The translations under genes and the position numbers were made by a program. A stretch of 64,000 nt of DNA, taken from Pelagimonas sp. (lineage in GTDB: Bacteria; Pseudomonadota; Alphaproteobacteria; Rhodobacterales; Rhodobacteraceae). Location: contig JAOARX010000019.1 in NCBI GenBank assembly GCA_025210345.1, forward strand, positions 1 to 64,000, in the 5' to 3' direction. Positions 54,311-63,496 of this stretch are shown here, piece after piece. Each line of letters begins with the position of its first letter. Positions within the stretch are counted from its first letter, which is position 1. A model generated the notes under the pieces. That model did not search any database and was not told the DNA's origin. It worked only from the letters and a program-made list of their open reading frames with translations.

Positions 54311-55633
54311 ATGGCGACACTGCGCAAACGGATTTGGGGCTGGTTCTTTTTTGACTGGGCCTCGCAGCCGTATAACACGCTGCTGCTGACCTTTGTTTTT
54401 GGTCCTTACATCAATGACCTGATGGGGGATGGCACCGCAGCGCAGGCGGCCTGGGGCTATGGCATTGGCGCTGCTGGAATTGTCATCGCCCTGATGGCTC
54501 CGATCCTGGGGGCCATGGCCGATACCGGCGGCAACCGAATGAAGTTCATCTGGCTTTTCTCTGCGCTCTATGTGGTGGGCGCGGGGATGCTTTGGTTTGC
54601 TGATCCAACCGATTTCAACCTGTACAGCACGCTGTTCTTCTTTGCGCTGGGTCTGATCGGGATGGAGTTCGCGACGATTTTCACCAACTCGATGCTGCCA
54701 GATTTAGGAACCAAGGAAGAAATCAGTAAGATCTCGGGGAATGGTTGGGCCTTTGGCTATCTGGGTGGGTTGGTCACGCTTGTGATCATGTTGCTGCTGT
54801 TTGTCGAAAACCCCGAAACCGGTAAGACCATGGCGGGCATGTCACCGGCGCTGGGTTTAGACGCGGAAACCCGCGAAGGGACGCGTTTTGTCGGGCCCCT
54901 GACCGCGATTTGGTATGCGATCTTTATGATCCCGTTTTTCCTTTGGGTGCGCGATCCCCGCCAACATGCGGCCCCAAAAGGTGCGATCACCAAAGCCCTG
55001 CGCGAACTGGGCCAAACCCTCCGTGGCCTGCCGCAACAACGTTCCCGCTTTGCCTATCTGGGGTCGTCCATGTTTTACCGGGACGCGTTGAATGGCATGT
55101 ATACCTTTGGTGGAATTTATGCCGCCGGAGTGCTGGGCTGGTCGACGGTTGACGTGGGCATATTTGGTATTTTGGCAATTATCGCCGGAGCGGTTTTTGC
55201 CGTCATTGGGGGACATGCGGATGCGCACTTTGGTCCCAAGCCCGTGATCACGGTCTGCGTTTGGATCTTGATGGGGGTCGGTATCGGCATCGTGATGATC
55301 CGCCCCGACAGCCTGTTTGGGATTGCCCTGCCCGAGGGGTCAAACCTGCCCAACATCGCCTTTTATATCTTTGGCGCCATGATTGGCGCGGCGGGTGGCG
55401 TAATCCAATCCGCGTCGCGCACCATGATGGTCCGGCAGGCCGACCCCGAGCGCATGACCGAGGCCTTTGGCCTGTATGCGCTATCGGGCAAAGCCACGTC
55501 TTTCCTTGCGCCCCTGTCGATCGGGATTGCCACCAGCCTGACCGGATCGCAGTCTTTGGGCGTAAGCCCGCTGATCGTGCTTTTCGCGATTGGGTTGTTT
55601 CTGCTACGATGGGTCAATCCTAACGGAGATTGA
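54311..55633 (+). CDS. MFS transporter, UMF1 family
   Basis: Permease of 440 residues with about 12 hydrophobic segments. The start MATLRKRIWGWFFFDWASQPYN is characteristic of UMF1/Atg22-like exporters. A soluble loop lies near residues 178-240. The fused GTG or ATG upstream (54257) is less likely because GGGGACGGGG precedes 54311. Substrate unknown. Confidence 0.85.
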   Translation: MATLRKRIWGWFFFDWASQPYNTLLLTFVFGPYINDLMGDGTAAQAAWGYGIGAAGIVIALMAPILGAMADTGGNRMKFIWLFSALYVVGAGMLWFADPTDFNLYSTLFFFALGLIGMEFATIFTNSMLPDLGTKEEISKISGNGWAFGYLGGLVTLVIMLLLFVENPETGKTMAGMSPALGLDAETREGTRFVGPLTAIWYAIFMIPFFLWVRDPRQHAAPKGAITKALRELGQTLRGLPQQRSRFAYLGSSMFYRDALNGMYTFGGIYAAGVLGWSTVDVGIFGILAIIAGAVFAVIGGHADAHFGPKPVITVCVWILMGVGIGIVMIRPDSLFGIALPEGSNLPNIAFYIFGAMIGAAGGVIQSASRTMMVRQADPERMTEAFGLYALSGKATSFLAPLSIGIATSLTGSQSLGVSPLIVLFAIGLFLLRWVNPNGD

Positions 55634-55639
55634 TTTACG

Positions 55640-56563
55640 ATGTTGCGCCTTCTTCTTTTGCTGTCACTGGTTGCCACGCTGTCCGCCTGCGGGGGGGATC
55701 GCAAACCAGCCCGCGGTCAATCCAAGCAAACCCCAGCGGTTCAAATTGACCCTATTTTGTCCTCGAAAGAGGCCAAGCAACTGTTTGGGGCCAAGCGCGG
55801 CGCATCTGCGCAAGCACCCGCATCTTATGGCGGCTATGCCAAGGGCTGTTTGGCTGGCGGGGCTCAGTTACCGGAAACCGGTCCGACGTGGCAGGCCATG
55901 CGCCTGTCGCGCAATCGCAATTGGGGACACCCGGAACTGATTGATTACGTTCAGGATTTATCGCGCAAAGCCGCCCGCCAACCGGGTTGGAAGGGGCTTT
56001 ATGTCGGGGATCTCAGCCAGCCACGCGGGGGGCCAATGCTGACGGGGCATCGCAGCCACCAGATCGGCTTGGATGCCGACATCTGGATGCTGCCTGCGGA
56101 CGATCTGAACCTGTCTGTGCAAGCACGCGAGAATATATCGTCGATCTCTCTGCGCCGCTCATCCGGGGCCTTTACCAACAACAACTGGACACGCGCGCAT
56201 CACGAAATTCTCAAGGCCGCCGCCAGTGATCCGCGCGTCGCCCGGATATTCGTGTTCCCTGGCGCCAAGGTCAAAATGTGCAACGATGAAAAGGGCGACC
56301 GCAGCTATCTTCGGAAAATTCGCCCGTGGTGGGGGCATCACTATCATTTTCACGTGCGGCTGAACTGCCCCAGAGGGCAAGCGGGCTGTAAAAATCAGAA
56401 CCCGCCCGGTGCAGGCGACGGCTGCGCCGAGGCACAGGGTTGGGTTGACCGCATTCTCAATCCCCCGCCACCGGACCCCAACGCGCCCGCGCCGAAAAAG
56501 CGGCGCGAACTGACGTTGGGTGATCTGCCAAACCAATGCGCTGGTGTTCTGGCGGCGAACTAA
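55640..56563 (+). CDS. mepA: Penicillin-insensitive murein endopeptidase
   Basis: Lipoprotein-like M74 endopeptidase of 307 residues that cleaves D-Ala-mDAP crosslinks. The signal MLRLLLLLSLVATLSACGG has a lipobox with Cys17. Zinc-site motifs are HRSHQIGLDADIWM and WWGHHYHFHVRL. The C-terminus carries a Pro-rich linker (NPPPPDPNAPAPKKRRE). It starts 6 bases after the MFS gene stop; the leader of the queuosine transporter follows. Confidence 0.93.
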   Translation: MLRLLLLLSLVATLSACGGDRKPARGQSKQTPAVQIDPILSSKEAKQLFGAKRGASAQAPASYGGYAKGCLAGGAQLPETGPTWQAMRLSRNRNWGHPELIDYVQDLSRKAARQPGWKGLYVGDLSQPRGGPMLTGHRSHQIGLDADIWMLPADDLNLSVQARENISSISLRRSSGAFTNNNWTRAHHEILKAAASDPRVARIFVFPGAKVKMCNDEKGDRSYLRKIRPWWGHHYHFHVRLNCPRGQAGCKNQNPPGAGDGCAEAQGWVDRILNPPPPDPNAPAPKKRRELTLGDLPNQCAGVLAAN

Positions 56564-56575
56564 GAGGCCCTATAA

Positions 56576-56668
56576 CAAGGCTTGCCAGATCAAATATGGA
56601 TCTGCTAAGGGGGCGCGTCCGGATGATCCGGGCCAAGTCCCCGCAACCTTGCAAAAACGGGTTATCTG
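56576..56668 (+). promoter_or_regulatory. Candidate preQ1-I riboswitch in a structured leader
   Basis: The leader before the queuosine-precursor transporter is rich in stems. Its last part fits the preQ1-I topology: P1 CAAG (56634-56637) with CTTG (56648-56651); a 2-base L1; P2 strand CCCG (56640-56643); L2 CAAC, whose final C would pair with the ligand; A-rich L3 CAAAAA (56652-56657); and P2' CGGG (56658-56661), an H-type pseudoknot ending 7 bases before the ATG. Ligand binding would hide the weak GGG ribosome site. P1 is only 4 bp. Further stems (AGATC/GATCT at 56587-56603; GGGG/CCCC around 56609-56642) lie upstream and partly compete. Confidence 0.6.
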
Positions 56669-57310
56669 ATGAACCGTATCCATATTCCTGGCGTTATCGC
56701 CATGGCAGCCGTTGTTGTTGCCTCAAACATCCTCGTACAGTTTCTGTTTGGACAGTGGCTGACCTGGGGAGCCTTTACCTATCCAATTGCTTTTCTCGTG
56801 ACGGACGTCATGAACCGCATCTATGGCGCACAAGAAGCGCGCAAGGTGGTTCTGGCCGGCTTTGTGACCGGTGTTGTCTGTTCGTTGATTGGCACACAGA
56901 TCATGCTGCAAGGCGATGGATTCACCTATCCCGCCGTCACGCTGCGCATCGCCATTGGCTCGGGCATTGCGTTCCTGACCGCCCAAATGATCGACGTTGC
57001 GATCTTTGATCGTCTGCGCGAAGGCGAATGGTGGCGCGCGCCTTTGGCTTCGACGCTGATTGGCTCGACACTAGACACGGCCATCTTTTTCACCATTGCC
57101 TTTTCGGCGGGCCTTTCGGTGATTGAACCGTCAAACGACGTCTCATGGGCGAACGAGGTTCTTCCGATCCTGGGTTTTGGACCTGCTGCACCGCTTTGGG
57201 TATCGCTGGCTGTGGCGGATTGGGCTGTCAAACTAAGCCTGGCGTTGATCGCCTTGATGCCGTTCCGCGCGATCACATCTTGGGCACTATTGCGACCCAA
57301 TCTAGGTTAA
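56669..57310 (+). CDS. Queuosine precursor transporter (YhhQ/VUT, DUF165)
   Basis: Membrane protein of 213 residues with about six hydrophobic segments. The pattern PIAFLVTDVMNRIYGAQEARKVVLAGF near residues 40-65 is the family hallmark (split here by position). These proteins import queuosine precursors (preQ0, preQ1 or queuine) for tRNA modification. The riboswitch-like leader supports this. ATG 56669 has only weak ribosome-site bases (GGG), as expected if it is hidden by the leader. Confidence 0.88.
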   Translation: MNRIHIPGVIAMAAVVVASNILVQFLFGQWLTWGAFTYPIAFLVTDVMNRIYGAQEARKVVLAGFVTGVVCSLIGTQIMLQGDGFTYPAVTLRIAIGSGIAFLTAQMIDVAIFDRLREGEWWRAPLASTLIGSTLDTAIFFTIAFSAGLSVIEPSNDVSWANEVLPILGFGPAAPLWVSLAVADWAVKLSLALIALMPFRAITSWALLRPNLG

Positions 57311-57388
57311 CTGCAAAAAAAGACTTTGTGGTTTAGCATCTCCATGGCAACATCATGTTGCGTTTAACAGCTGAAAGGAGGTGCTCCA

Positions 57389-57445
57389 TTGTCTAGAGAA
57401 TCTTTGGAGAAAAGTGTCGGAACAGTTCGAGGAACCGCTTGCTAG
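57389..57445 (+). CDS. 18-residue leader peptide upstream of arfB (candidate)
   Basis: AAGGAGG at 57375-57381 stands 7 bases before TTG 57389, from which MSRESLEKSVGTVRGTAC runs to TAG at 57443. The Shine-Dalgarno is the strongest near this locus. The ORF is followed by CCTCCT (57498-57503), complementary to the Shine-Dalgarno, and then an intrinsic terminator 31 bases before the arfB start. This layout suggests a leader peptide or small protein. I do not recognise the sequence. Confidence 0.55.
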   Translation: MSRESLEKSVGTVRGTAC

Positions 57446-57511
57446 GGCAGCCCCTGGGGGTTGGTTCCCCGCAATTGGCGCGGCCTAACCGGCACCGCCT
57501 CCTACTTCTCG
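57446..57511 (+). promoter_or_regulatory. Anti-Shine-Dalgarno and hairpin segment in the arfB leader
   Basis: Contains CCTCCT at 57498-57503, which pairs with AGGAGG (57376-57381) of the small ORF, with three more pairs after a bulge. GGAACC inside the small ORF (57431-57436) is complementary to GGTTCC near 57472-57477. Several foldings exclude one another, the expected feature of a translational attenuator. Confidence 0.5.
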
Positions 57512-57538
57512 AAGAGCCGCCCCACGGGCGGTTCTTTT
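57512..57538 (+). terminator. Intrinsic terminator just before arfB
   Basis: CCGCCC (57517-57522) pairs with GGGCGG (57526-57531) over a CAC loop; the stem can lengthen to 11 bp including AAGAG/TTCTT with one G-U pair, followed by TTTTG. It ends 31 bases before the arfB ATG, so it would end a short leader transcript unless bypassed. Confidence 0.75.
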
Positions 57539-57569
57539 GCGTTCGGCCCAGATGCGTTATGCAGGGCAC

Positions 57570-57992
57570 ATGTTGCAGATCAACGATCATATCGCCATCG
57601 AGGATTGGGAGCTGACCGAGCAGTTCGTGCGCTCATCCGGTCCGGGCGGGCAGAACGTGAACAAGGTATCCACCGCAGTCGAACTGCGGTTCGAAGCCGA
57701 GCGTTCCCCCAATTTAACCGCTCAGGTCAAAACCCGCCTAAGGCGCCTTGCGGGGCGGAGATGGACAAAAGAAGGGGCAATCGTTCTTCAGGTCGAAGAG
57801 ACCCGCAGCCAGGCCAGGAACCGCGAAATCGCCCGCGAGCGCCTTGCCGATCTGATCCGCAAAGCCCTGGAAAGGCCCAAACGTCGCATCGCGACTAAGC
57901 CGACCCTTGGATCAAAGAACCGCAGGATCAAGGCCAAGAAAGAACGCGGCGAGGTCAAAGCGCTGCGCGGGCGGGTTTCACGCGACGATTGA
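57570..57992 (+). CDS. arfB: Alternative ribosome-rescue factor (peptidyl-tRNA hydrolase) ArfB
   Basis: Protein of 140 residues, hydrolysing peptidyl-tRNA on stalled ribosomes. The release-factor GGQ loop is in VRSSGPGGQNVNKVST near residues 22-38, and the C-terminus is a basic tail (KNRRIKAKKERGEVKALRGR) that threads the mRNA channel. ATG 57570 gives the usual MLQINDHIAIEDWEL start; codons at 57537 and 57552 are in frame but overlap the terminator. The leader at 57389-57538 suggests control by attenuation. Confidence 0.92.
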   Translation: MLQINDHIAIEDWELTEQFVRSSGPGGQNVNKVSTAVELRFEAERSPNLTAQVKTRLRRLAGRRWTKEGAIVLQVEETRSQARNREIARERLADLIRKALERPKRRIATKPTLGSKNRRIKAKKERGEVKALRGRVSRDD

Positions 57993-58102
57993 TGCGGCCC
58001 ATCACAAACACGCAAGCGGGTCGCCATCCATCAGCTTTTGCAGCGTGCCGTCGGGATCGTGGACGCGGCTCGGGGTGCAGCGTGGTCTTGATCAAGACCG
58101 CG

Positions 58103-60586
58103 CTAAAACCGATCCAAGAGACGATCCAGATAGCGCCGTTCCAATTCGGGGCGCTCTAGCTGGCCTGAACGCCTGCGCAATTCCTCCAAAAGCTCTTCGG
58201 CGCGGCGGTACACGTCATCCCCTTGCAACATGCCTTCGCCGGTGTCGGCACGACCTGTGTTCCCCGGATCCCGTCCCAAGGGGTCACGCTGGCCGTTCGG
58301 AGTCCCACCCTGGGCAAATCCCTGGTCTCCTGAACGTTGGCGCTGTTGCTGCTCGGCCATGGCATCCCCCAATCCGCGCATCCCTTCGCGCAGGGCTTCC
58401 ATGGCGCGGGATTGTTGGTCCAAGGCCTCGGCCAAATCGCCCTCGCGCAGGGCGTCTTCGGCACCGCGCATGGCCTGGTCCGCCTGATCAAGCGCCTCGC
58501 CGGCGCGCTGCCCGCCTTCGGTGTCCTGCCCGGGAAGCGCGCCGCGCTGGCGGTTTAGCTCATCGCGCAGGGCACGTTGGCGACCGGCAAGCGCATCACC
58601 GGGTGATTGGCTTTCGTCTTGGCCCCTTTGACCGGAACGGGGATTTGTCTGCCCACGCTCACCAAACTGATCCTGAAGGTCACGGAACGCGTCGTCCGAA
58701 AGATCCTGTTGATCGCGCAAAGTGTCGGACAGCCCCTCCATCGCTTGCTCGCCGGGGGTCTGGGCCCCTTGTCCCTGCCCCCCCTGAGTGACCTGCATAT
58801 TCTCCAGCATTTCATTATACTGTCGCAGGGCTTCCATCGCTTCATCCATCCGGCCCTGTTCCATCAGCTCCTGGATCTTGTCCCGCATGGCCTGAAGATC
58901 ATCCATCGACATGGTCATGCGTTCTTGTGGATCACCTTGTTGCTGCGGATCAGGATTTTGGGCCTGTTCCCGCCCCAGTTGCCGCATGTAATCATTTGTG
59001 GCTTCGCGCAGCTCTTGCATCAGGCGTTCGATCTGATCCTTGCTGGCGCCGTTTTTCATCGCTTCTTCAAGGCGTTGACGGGCGCGTTCCAGGCGTTGAC
59101 GCGCATCTTCAAGGTCAATCTCTTCCAGGGTCATCGCCAAATCCCATAGAGATTGGGCAATGGCATCGCGTTGCGCATCCCCCATCCCATAGGGCAAAGA
59201 GCGCTCAATCCGCTCGATCAGTTTTCGATACCTCAGCGCATCGGTTTCCTTGCGAAACAGCCCCTTTGGTTCATTCCCAACGGCACGCATGATCTGGGCC
59301 GCATCTGGGGCATATTCCCGGTTCCACAACAGCGCCTGACGCATTTCAATCACGACAGCAGCTAGGGGATCAAAGAAACGGCGGCCATGCAGCGTCATCG
59401 CCCGCGCCTCTGACCGCCCAACCTGCTCTGCGCCATCGCGCGCTTCAAAGGTGACTTTAACCGGAAGATTGGCCCAGGCATGCTGGGAAAAATCCGCAAT
59501 CAACGTTCCGGTGAACTCTTTGCGATCACCAACCACGGGAATGAACAAGGGCGCGGTGATCATCTCGCGCGGTTCAGGCGGAAGCGCCCGGCCATATCGG
59601 CGGTCCACGCGCTCCAGATCCAGTTCGATCTTGGCTGTGCCGGCGACCACCCCATGGTCGTCTTGCGCATCGAACCGAAGCGTCGCCTCTCCCTCATAGG
59701 TGACATCCACGTCGGGGTGTACCGTGATCGACGGTGGCGTATCGGGGATCATGGCGACAGTCCAACTGCGCCCGCCTGCACCGGCGATCGTGATCTCTCC
59801 GTTTTGCTGGATCTCGAAGTCCAGAGCCGGGGCGTCCTGGGCGATCTGCCCGGACACGGTTTCCGTCACCGTCAGCTGCCCCACCTCTCCGTAGAGCCTG
59901 ATTTTGACCTCTGCCCCCTGAGGGGCGGTCAGATCCTCTGACAGGTCATTCAGATACAGGGTGGGCTGGCCGGTATAGGCCGGGGGTTGCATCCAGCCCT
60001 CCCACGAAGGGCCCTGCGCCAGATCCGCGCCACCCGGACCAATGTGGGGAATGGATTGCAGGCGCGTCACCGATCCAAACAGCAAGGCCGTCACCAGCGC
60101 CAACAGCGCCACATATCGCAGCGCAAAGGGATCTGCCCTGCTTTGGTTCAGATCTGGTTGGACGGGCTGCGCATCGGCCAGACGCGCCATCATTCGGCGG
60201 CGGTGCTCATGCCAAAGCGCGGCGGTGCCCGCGTCGCTGCTCCCCATGGCCTGACTGTCACGCATGGCCTGCAGCGGATACCCCGGCAAAGTTGCATCCA
60301 GCCGGTTTGACGCGTCTTGTGCCGTGGGCCAACGGAACCGCCGCAGCCCGCGGATCGCGAACCCCAGCGCAAGAATAGCGGCCGCGGCCAGACCACCCCA
60401 GACCAAGGCAACGGGCAGCGCATCCTGAATGCCAAAGGCAAGGCCCCCAAAAACGATGCACAGCAAAGACCAAAGCGGCCAAAACGCCTGCGTCGCCCGC
60501 TCGGCCATCAGGCCCAAACGGGTCAATCGCAGGCTGATCGCGAGACGTCTGCGCAGCTTTGGTGACAGGTTTGGCGCGTCGGACAT
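58103..60586 (-). CDS. TIGR02302/DUF4175 family membrane protein
   Basis: Protein of 827 residues. Two N-terminal hydrophobic segments (about residues 33-80) and one near 158-177; a soluble part to about residue 480; then a long Gln, Arg, Glu, Met-rich helical region (REATNDYMRQLGREQAQ; AMRDKIQELMEQGRMDEAM). Family function is unknown, though its neighbourhood with lysA, lptM and argH is conserved in Rhodobacteraceae as far as I know. The ATG at 60586 begins MSDAPNLSPKLRRRLAISL. Confidence 0.88.
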   Translation of the reverse strand: MSDAPNLSPKLRRRLAISLRLTRLGLMAERATQAFWPLWSLLCIVFGGLAFGIQDALPVALVWGGLAAAAILALGFAIRGLRRFRWPTAQDASNRLDATLPGYPLQAMRDSQAMGSSDAGTAALWHEHRRRMMARLADAQPVQPDLNQSRADPFALRYVALLALVTALLFGSVTRLQSIPHIGPGGADLAQGPSWEGWMQPPAYTGQPTLYLNDLSEDLTAPQGAEVKIRLYGEVGQLTVTETVSGQIAQDAPALDFEIQQNGEITIAGAGGRSWTVAMIPDTPPSITVHPDVDVTYEGEATLRFDAQDDHGVVAGTAKIELDLERVDRRYGRALPPEPREMITAPLFIPVVGDRKEFTGTLIADFSQHAWANLPVKVTFEARDGAEQVGRSEARAMTLHGRRFFDPLAAVVIEMRQALLWNREYAPDAAQIMRAVGNEPKGLFRKETDALRYRKLIERIERSLPYGMGDAQRDAIAQSLWDLAMTLEEIDLEDARQRLERARQRLEEAMKNGASKDQIERLMQELREATNDYMRQLGREQAQNPDPQQQGDPQERMTMSMDDLQAMRDKIQELMEQGRMDEAMEALRQYNEMLENMQVTQGGQGQGAQTPGEQAMEGLSDTLRDQQDLSDDAFRDLQDQFGERGQTNPRSGQRGQDESQSPGDALAGRQRALRDELNRQRGALPGQDTEGGQRAGEALDQADQAMRGAEDALREGDLAEALDQQSRAMEALREGMRGLGDAMAEQQQRQRSGDQGFAQGGTPNGQRDPLGRDPGNTGRADTGEGMLQGDDVYRRAEELLEELRRRSGQLERPELERRYLDRLLDRF

Positions 60587-60627
60587 GCGTGCTCCGGGTC
60601 AGAATGCCCCGAAACAACCCATGTGTT

Positions 60628-61893
60628 TCAGAGCCATACAGGTACGTTATCGCGGTTTATCATCTCTTCATAGGTGGGACGCGCGCGGATGACCGAGAAT
60701 TGATCTTCCTTCACCAGCACCTCTGGGATCAGCGGGCGGGTGTTGTATTCGCTGGCCATCACCGCGCCATAGGCGCCGGCACTGCGAAACGCGATCAAAT
60801 CGCCCGCCTGCATCGGGGGCATCATCCGTTCCTTGGCAAATGTATCGCCGGTTTCACAGACCGGCCCGACGATGTCATAGGGCTGCTGTTCAACGCCCGG
60901 AGCAGGTTCGACGACAGGGACGATATCGTGATGCGCTTCGTACATGGCAGGGCGGATCAGGTCGTTCATGGCCCCATCCAGGATCAGGAAATCGCGACCT
61001 TCGCCATTTTTCACATAGATGACTTTGGACACCAGAATACCGGCATTTCCGGCGATCAGGCGGCCCGGCTCGATCTCGATTTCGCAACCCAGATGTGCAA
61101 GGGTGTCGCGCACCATGGCGCCATATTCGGTGGGCAGAGGGGGCGCTTCGTTTGAACGTGTGTAGGGAATGCCCAATCCCCCGCCCAGATCAAGGCGCGT
61201 GATGTCATGCCCGTCGGCACGCAGGGCCTCGGTCAGGTCCGCGACCTTCTGATAGGCCTGTTGAAACGGTTCAAGCTGCGTGAGCTGGCTGCCGATGTGT
61301 ACGTCAATTCCGACGATTTTCAGCCCCGGAAGGCGGGCGGCTTCGGCATAGACCTCTTTCGCGCGGGCAATGGGGATGCCGAACTTGTTTTCAGATTTGC
61401 CCGTCGCAATCTTGGCGTGGGTTTTGGCGTCCACGTCCGGATTCACGCGCACGGTGATGGGGGCGATCACACCAAGCGATGTGGCGACCTCGGAAATCAC
61501 CCGCATTTCCGGTTCGCTTTCAACGTTGAACTGGCGGATGCCGCCGGTCAGCGCTGCGCGGATTTCATCGTGTGTCTTGCCCACGCCGGAAAAGACGATC
61601 TTGTCCCCCGGGACACCCGCCGCAAGGGCGCGCGCATATTCGCCACCCGAAACTACATCCATCCCCGCGCCTTCGGCTGCAAGCGTCTTCAGGATTGCCT
61701 GGTTGCTGGCCGCCTTCATCGCATAGCAGACCAGATGCGGCCCCCAATCCAGCGCTTCGTCAAACAGCCGGAAGTGGCGGGTCAGCGTTGCGGTGGAATA
61801 AAGATAAAACGGCGTGCCGACCTGCGCCGCGATTTCGGCCACGCTGACATCTTCGGCCCAGAGGGAACCGTCACGATAGAGAAAGTGATCCAT
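60628..61893 (-). CDS. lysA: Diaminopimelate decarboxylase
   Basis: PLP enzyme of 421 residues for the last step of lysine synthesis. PLP lysine is in VCYAMKAASNQAIL; HIGSQLTQLEPF and the GGGLGIPYT loop bind PLP phosphate; GPVCETGDTFAKER carries the active Cys of the partner subunit site. Separated by 41 bases from the TIGR02302 gene, and preceded by lptM-like and argH on the same strand. Confidence 0.95.
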   Translation of the reverse strand: MDHFLYRDGSLWAEDVSVAEIAAQVGTPFYLYSTATLTRHFRLFDEALDWGPHLVCYAMKAASNQAILKTLAAEGAGMDVVSGGEYARALAAGVPGDKIVFSGVGKTHDEIRAALTGGIRQFNVESEPEMRVISEVATSLGVIAPITVRVNPDVDAKTHAKIATGKSENKFGIPIARAKEVYAEAARLPGLKIVGIDVHIGSQLTQLEPFQQAYQKVADLTEALRADGHDITRLDLGGGLGIPYTRSNEAPPLPTEYGAMVRDTLAHLGCEIEIEPGRLIAGNAGILVSKVIYVKNGEGRDFLILDGAMNDLIRPAMYEAHHDIVPVVEPAPGVEQQPYDIVGPVCETGDTFAKERMMPPMQAGDLIAFRSAGAYGAVMASEYNTRPLIPEVLVKEDQFSVIRARPTYEEMINRDNVPVWL

Positions 61894-61984
61894 AGCTGCG
61901 TCCTGTTGTCAGCGGAGTGTTCGTCGGGTGCTGGGGCCGGGGCGCGGCCCCGAACCCCGGGTTCGTGTCAGGCAGAAAGTTGGG

Positions 61985-62086
61985 TCAGCCTGTATAGTCT
62001 GCGGGGGGTGCCGGGCGTTCCGGTTCACCATCAGCGCCACAGGCCGTAAGCGCCATCAGCGCCAAAACACCAAAGATGCGGATCAT
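61985..62086 (-). CDS. Short lipoprotein, LptM (YifL) type
   Basis: A 33-residue [23 protein letters not shown] then a short Glu/Pro-rich tail ending PADYTG. The lipobox LTAC puts the lipidated Cys at residue 16. Size, sequence and position between argH and lysA match LptM, which helps LptD oxidative folding in the outer membrane of other proteobacteria. Its ATG overlaps the argH stop (ATGA), so it is co-translated with argH. A GGAGG lies ahead of the ATG. Confidence 0.85.
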   Translation of the reverse strand: MIRIFGVLALMALTACGADGEPERPAPPADYTG

Positions 62087-63474
62087 GCCAAAGCCTCCTT
62101 CCAGCGGGCCACCTGTTCGCGCACGCGCGCGGGGGCAGTACCCCCATAAGACATGCGGGACGCGACCGAATTGTGCACACCCAACACATCATAGATCGAC
62201 TTGTCGATATTGGCGTGTACATTCTGCATGTCTTCCAAAGTCAGATCCGGCAGATCACAGCCTTTTTGCTCGGCCAATGCAACCAAGGCGCCGGTGACAT
62301 GGTGGGCGTCGCGGAAAGGCAGGTTGGTTTCACGCACCAGCCAGTCCGCCAGATCCGTGGCCGTCGAGAAACCGCTGGATGCCGCCGCTTCAAGCTCGGC
62401 GCGATTGGCGGTCATGTCCTTGACCATGCCCTCCATCGCGGCCAGGGCCAGCATCCAGTTGTCGGCAGCGTCAAAGACCTGTTCTTTGTCTTCTTGCATG
62501 TCCTTGGAATAGGCCAGCGGCAGCCCCTTCATCACCATCATCAGGGCGACGTTTGCCCCAAAAATACGCCCGATCTTGGCACGGATCAGTTCGGCGGCGT
62601 CCGGGTTTTTCTTTTGCGGCATGATCGAAGACCCGGTCGAGAACCGATCCGACAAGGTGACAAACCGGAACTGGGCCGAAGACCAGATCACCAGCTCTTC
62701 GGCAAAACGGGACAGATGCATGGCACTGATCGACGCGACCGACAGGAATTCAATAGCGAAATCGCGCGCCGAGACCGCGTCCAGCGAATTGGCCATGGGG
62801 CGATCAAAGCCCAGATCACGCGATGTCATTTCACGGTCCAGCGGGAATCCCGTCCCCGCCAGCGCCGCGGCACCCAACGGGTTCTCGTTCATGCGTTTGC
62901 GCGCATCGCGAACGCGCGACAGATCCCGACCGAACATCTCGACATAGGCCATCATATGGTGGCCCCAGGTCACGGGCTGCGCGGTTTGCAGGTGGGTAAA
63001 GCCGGGCATGACCCAATCTGCGCCCGCCTCGGCCTGCGACAGCAACGCATGGATCAACGCCAAAAGACCGCTTTCGGCCGCATCCAGTTGATCGCGGGTC
63101 CACAGGCGGAAATCGGTCGCAACCTGATCGTTGCGCGACCGACCCGTGTGCAGACGGCCCGCAGGTTCACCGACGATCTCTTTGAGCCGCGCTTCCACGT
63201 TCATGTGAATGTCTTCCAGGGCGGTGGAGAACTGAAACTCTCCTGCTTCGATCTCTGACAAGACCGTGAGAAGCCCTTCCCTGATCGCTGTTGCATCGCT
63301 ATCTGTGATGATGCCTTGCGCGGCCAACATGGCGGCGTGGGCCCTTGAACCCGCGATATCCTGGGGTGCCATACGCTGGTCATAGCTGATCGAGGCATTG
63401 ATGGCCTCCATGATCGCGTCTGGCCCGGCGGCGAAACGGCCGCCCCACATCTGGTTCGAGGAGTTGTCCGACAT
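62083..63474 (-). CDS. argH: Argininosuccinate lyase
   Basis: Fumarase/aspartase superfamily enzyme of 463 residues for arginine synthesis. Signature [16 protein letters not shown] is present, with [18 protein letters not shown] and [14 protein letters not shown] 63474 ([17 protein letters not shown]) is the usual start; the frame upstream of it overlaps the divergent tlpA gene and is ignored. The divergent gene starts 22 bases away. Confidence 0.96.
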   Translation of the reverse strand: MSDNSSNQMWGGRFAAGPDAIMEAINASISYDQRMAPQDIAGSRAHAAMLAAQGIITDSDATAIREGLLTVLSEIEAGEFQFSTALEDIHMNVEARLKEIVGEPAGRLHTGRSRNDQVATDFRLWTRDQLDAAESGLLALIHALLSQAEAGADWVMPGFTHLQTAQPVTWGHHMMAYVEMFGRDLSRVRDARKRMNENPLGAAALAGTGFPLDREMTSRDLGFDRPMANSLDAVSARDFAIEFLSVASISAMHLSRFAEELVIWSSAQFRFVTLSDRFSTGSSIMPQKKNPDAAELIRAKIGRIFGANVALMMVMKGLPLAYSKDMQEDKEQVFDAADNWMLALAAMEGMVKDMTANRAELEAAASSGFSTATDLADWLVRETNLPFRDAHHVTGALVALAEQKGCDLPDLTLEDMQNVHANIDKSIYDVLGVHNSVASRMSYGGTAPARVREQVARWKEALA

Positions 63475-63496
63475 TTGGCTGTCCTTCGGAGGGATG

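Noticed and set aside
62173..63258. Plus-strand frame opposite argH
   Set aside because: Antisense shadow of an enzyme with intact signature motifs.
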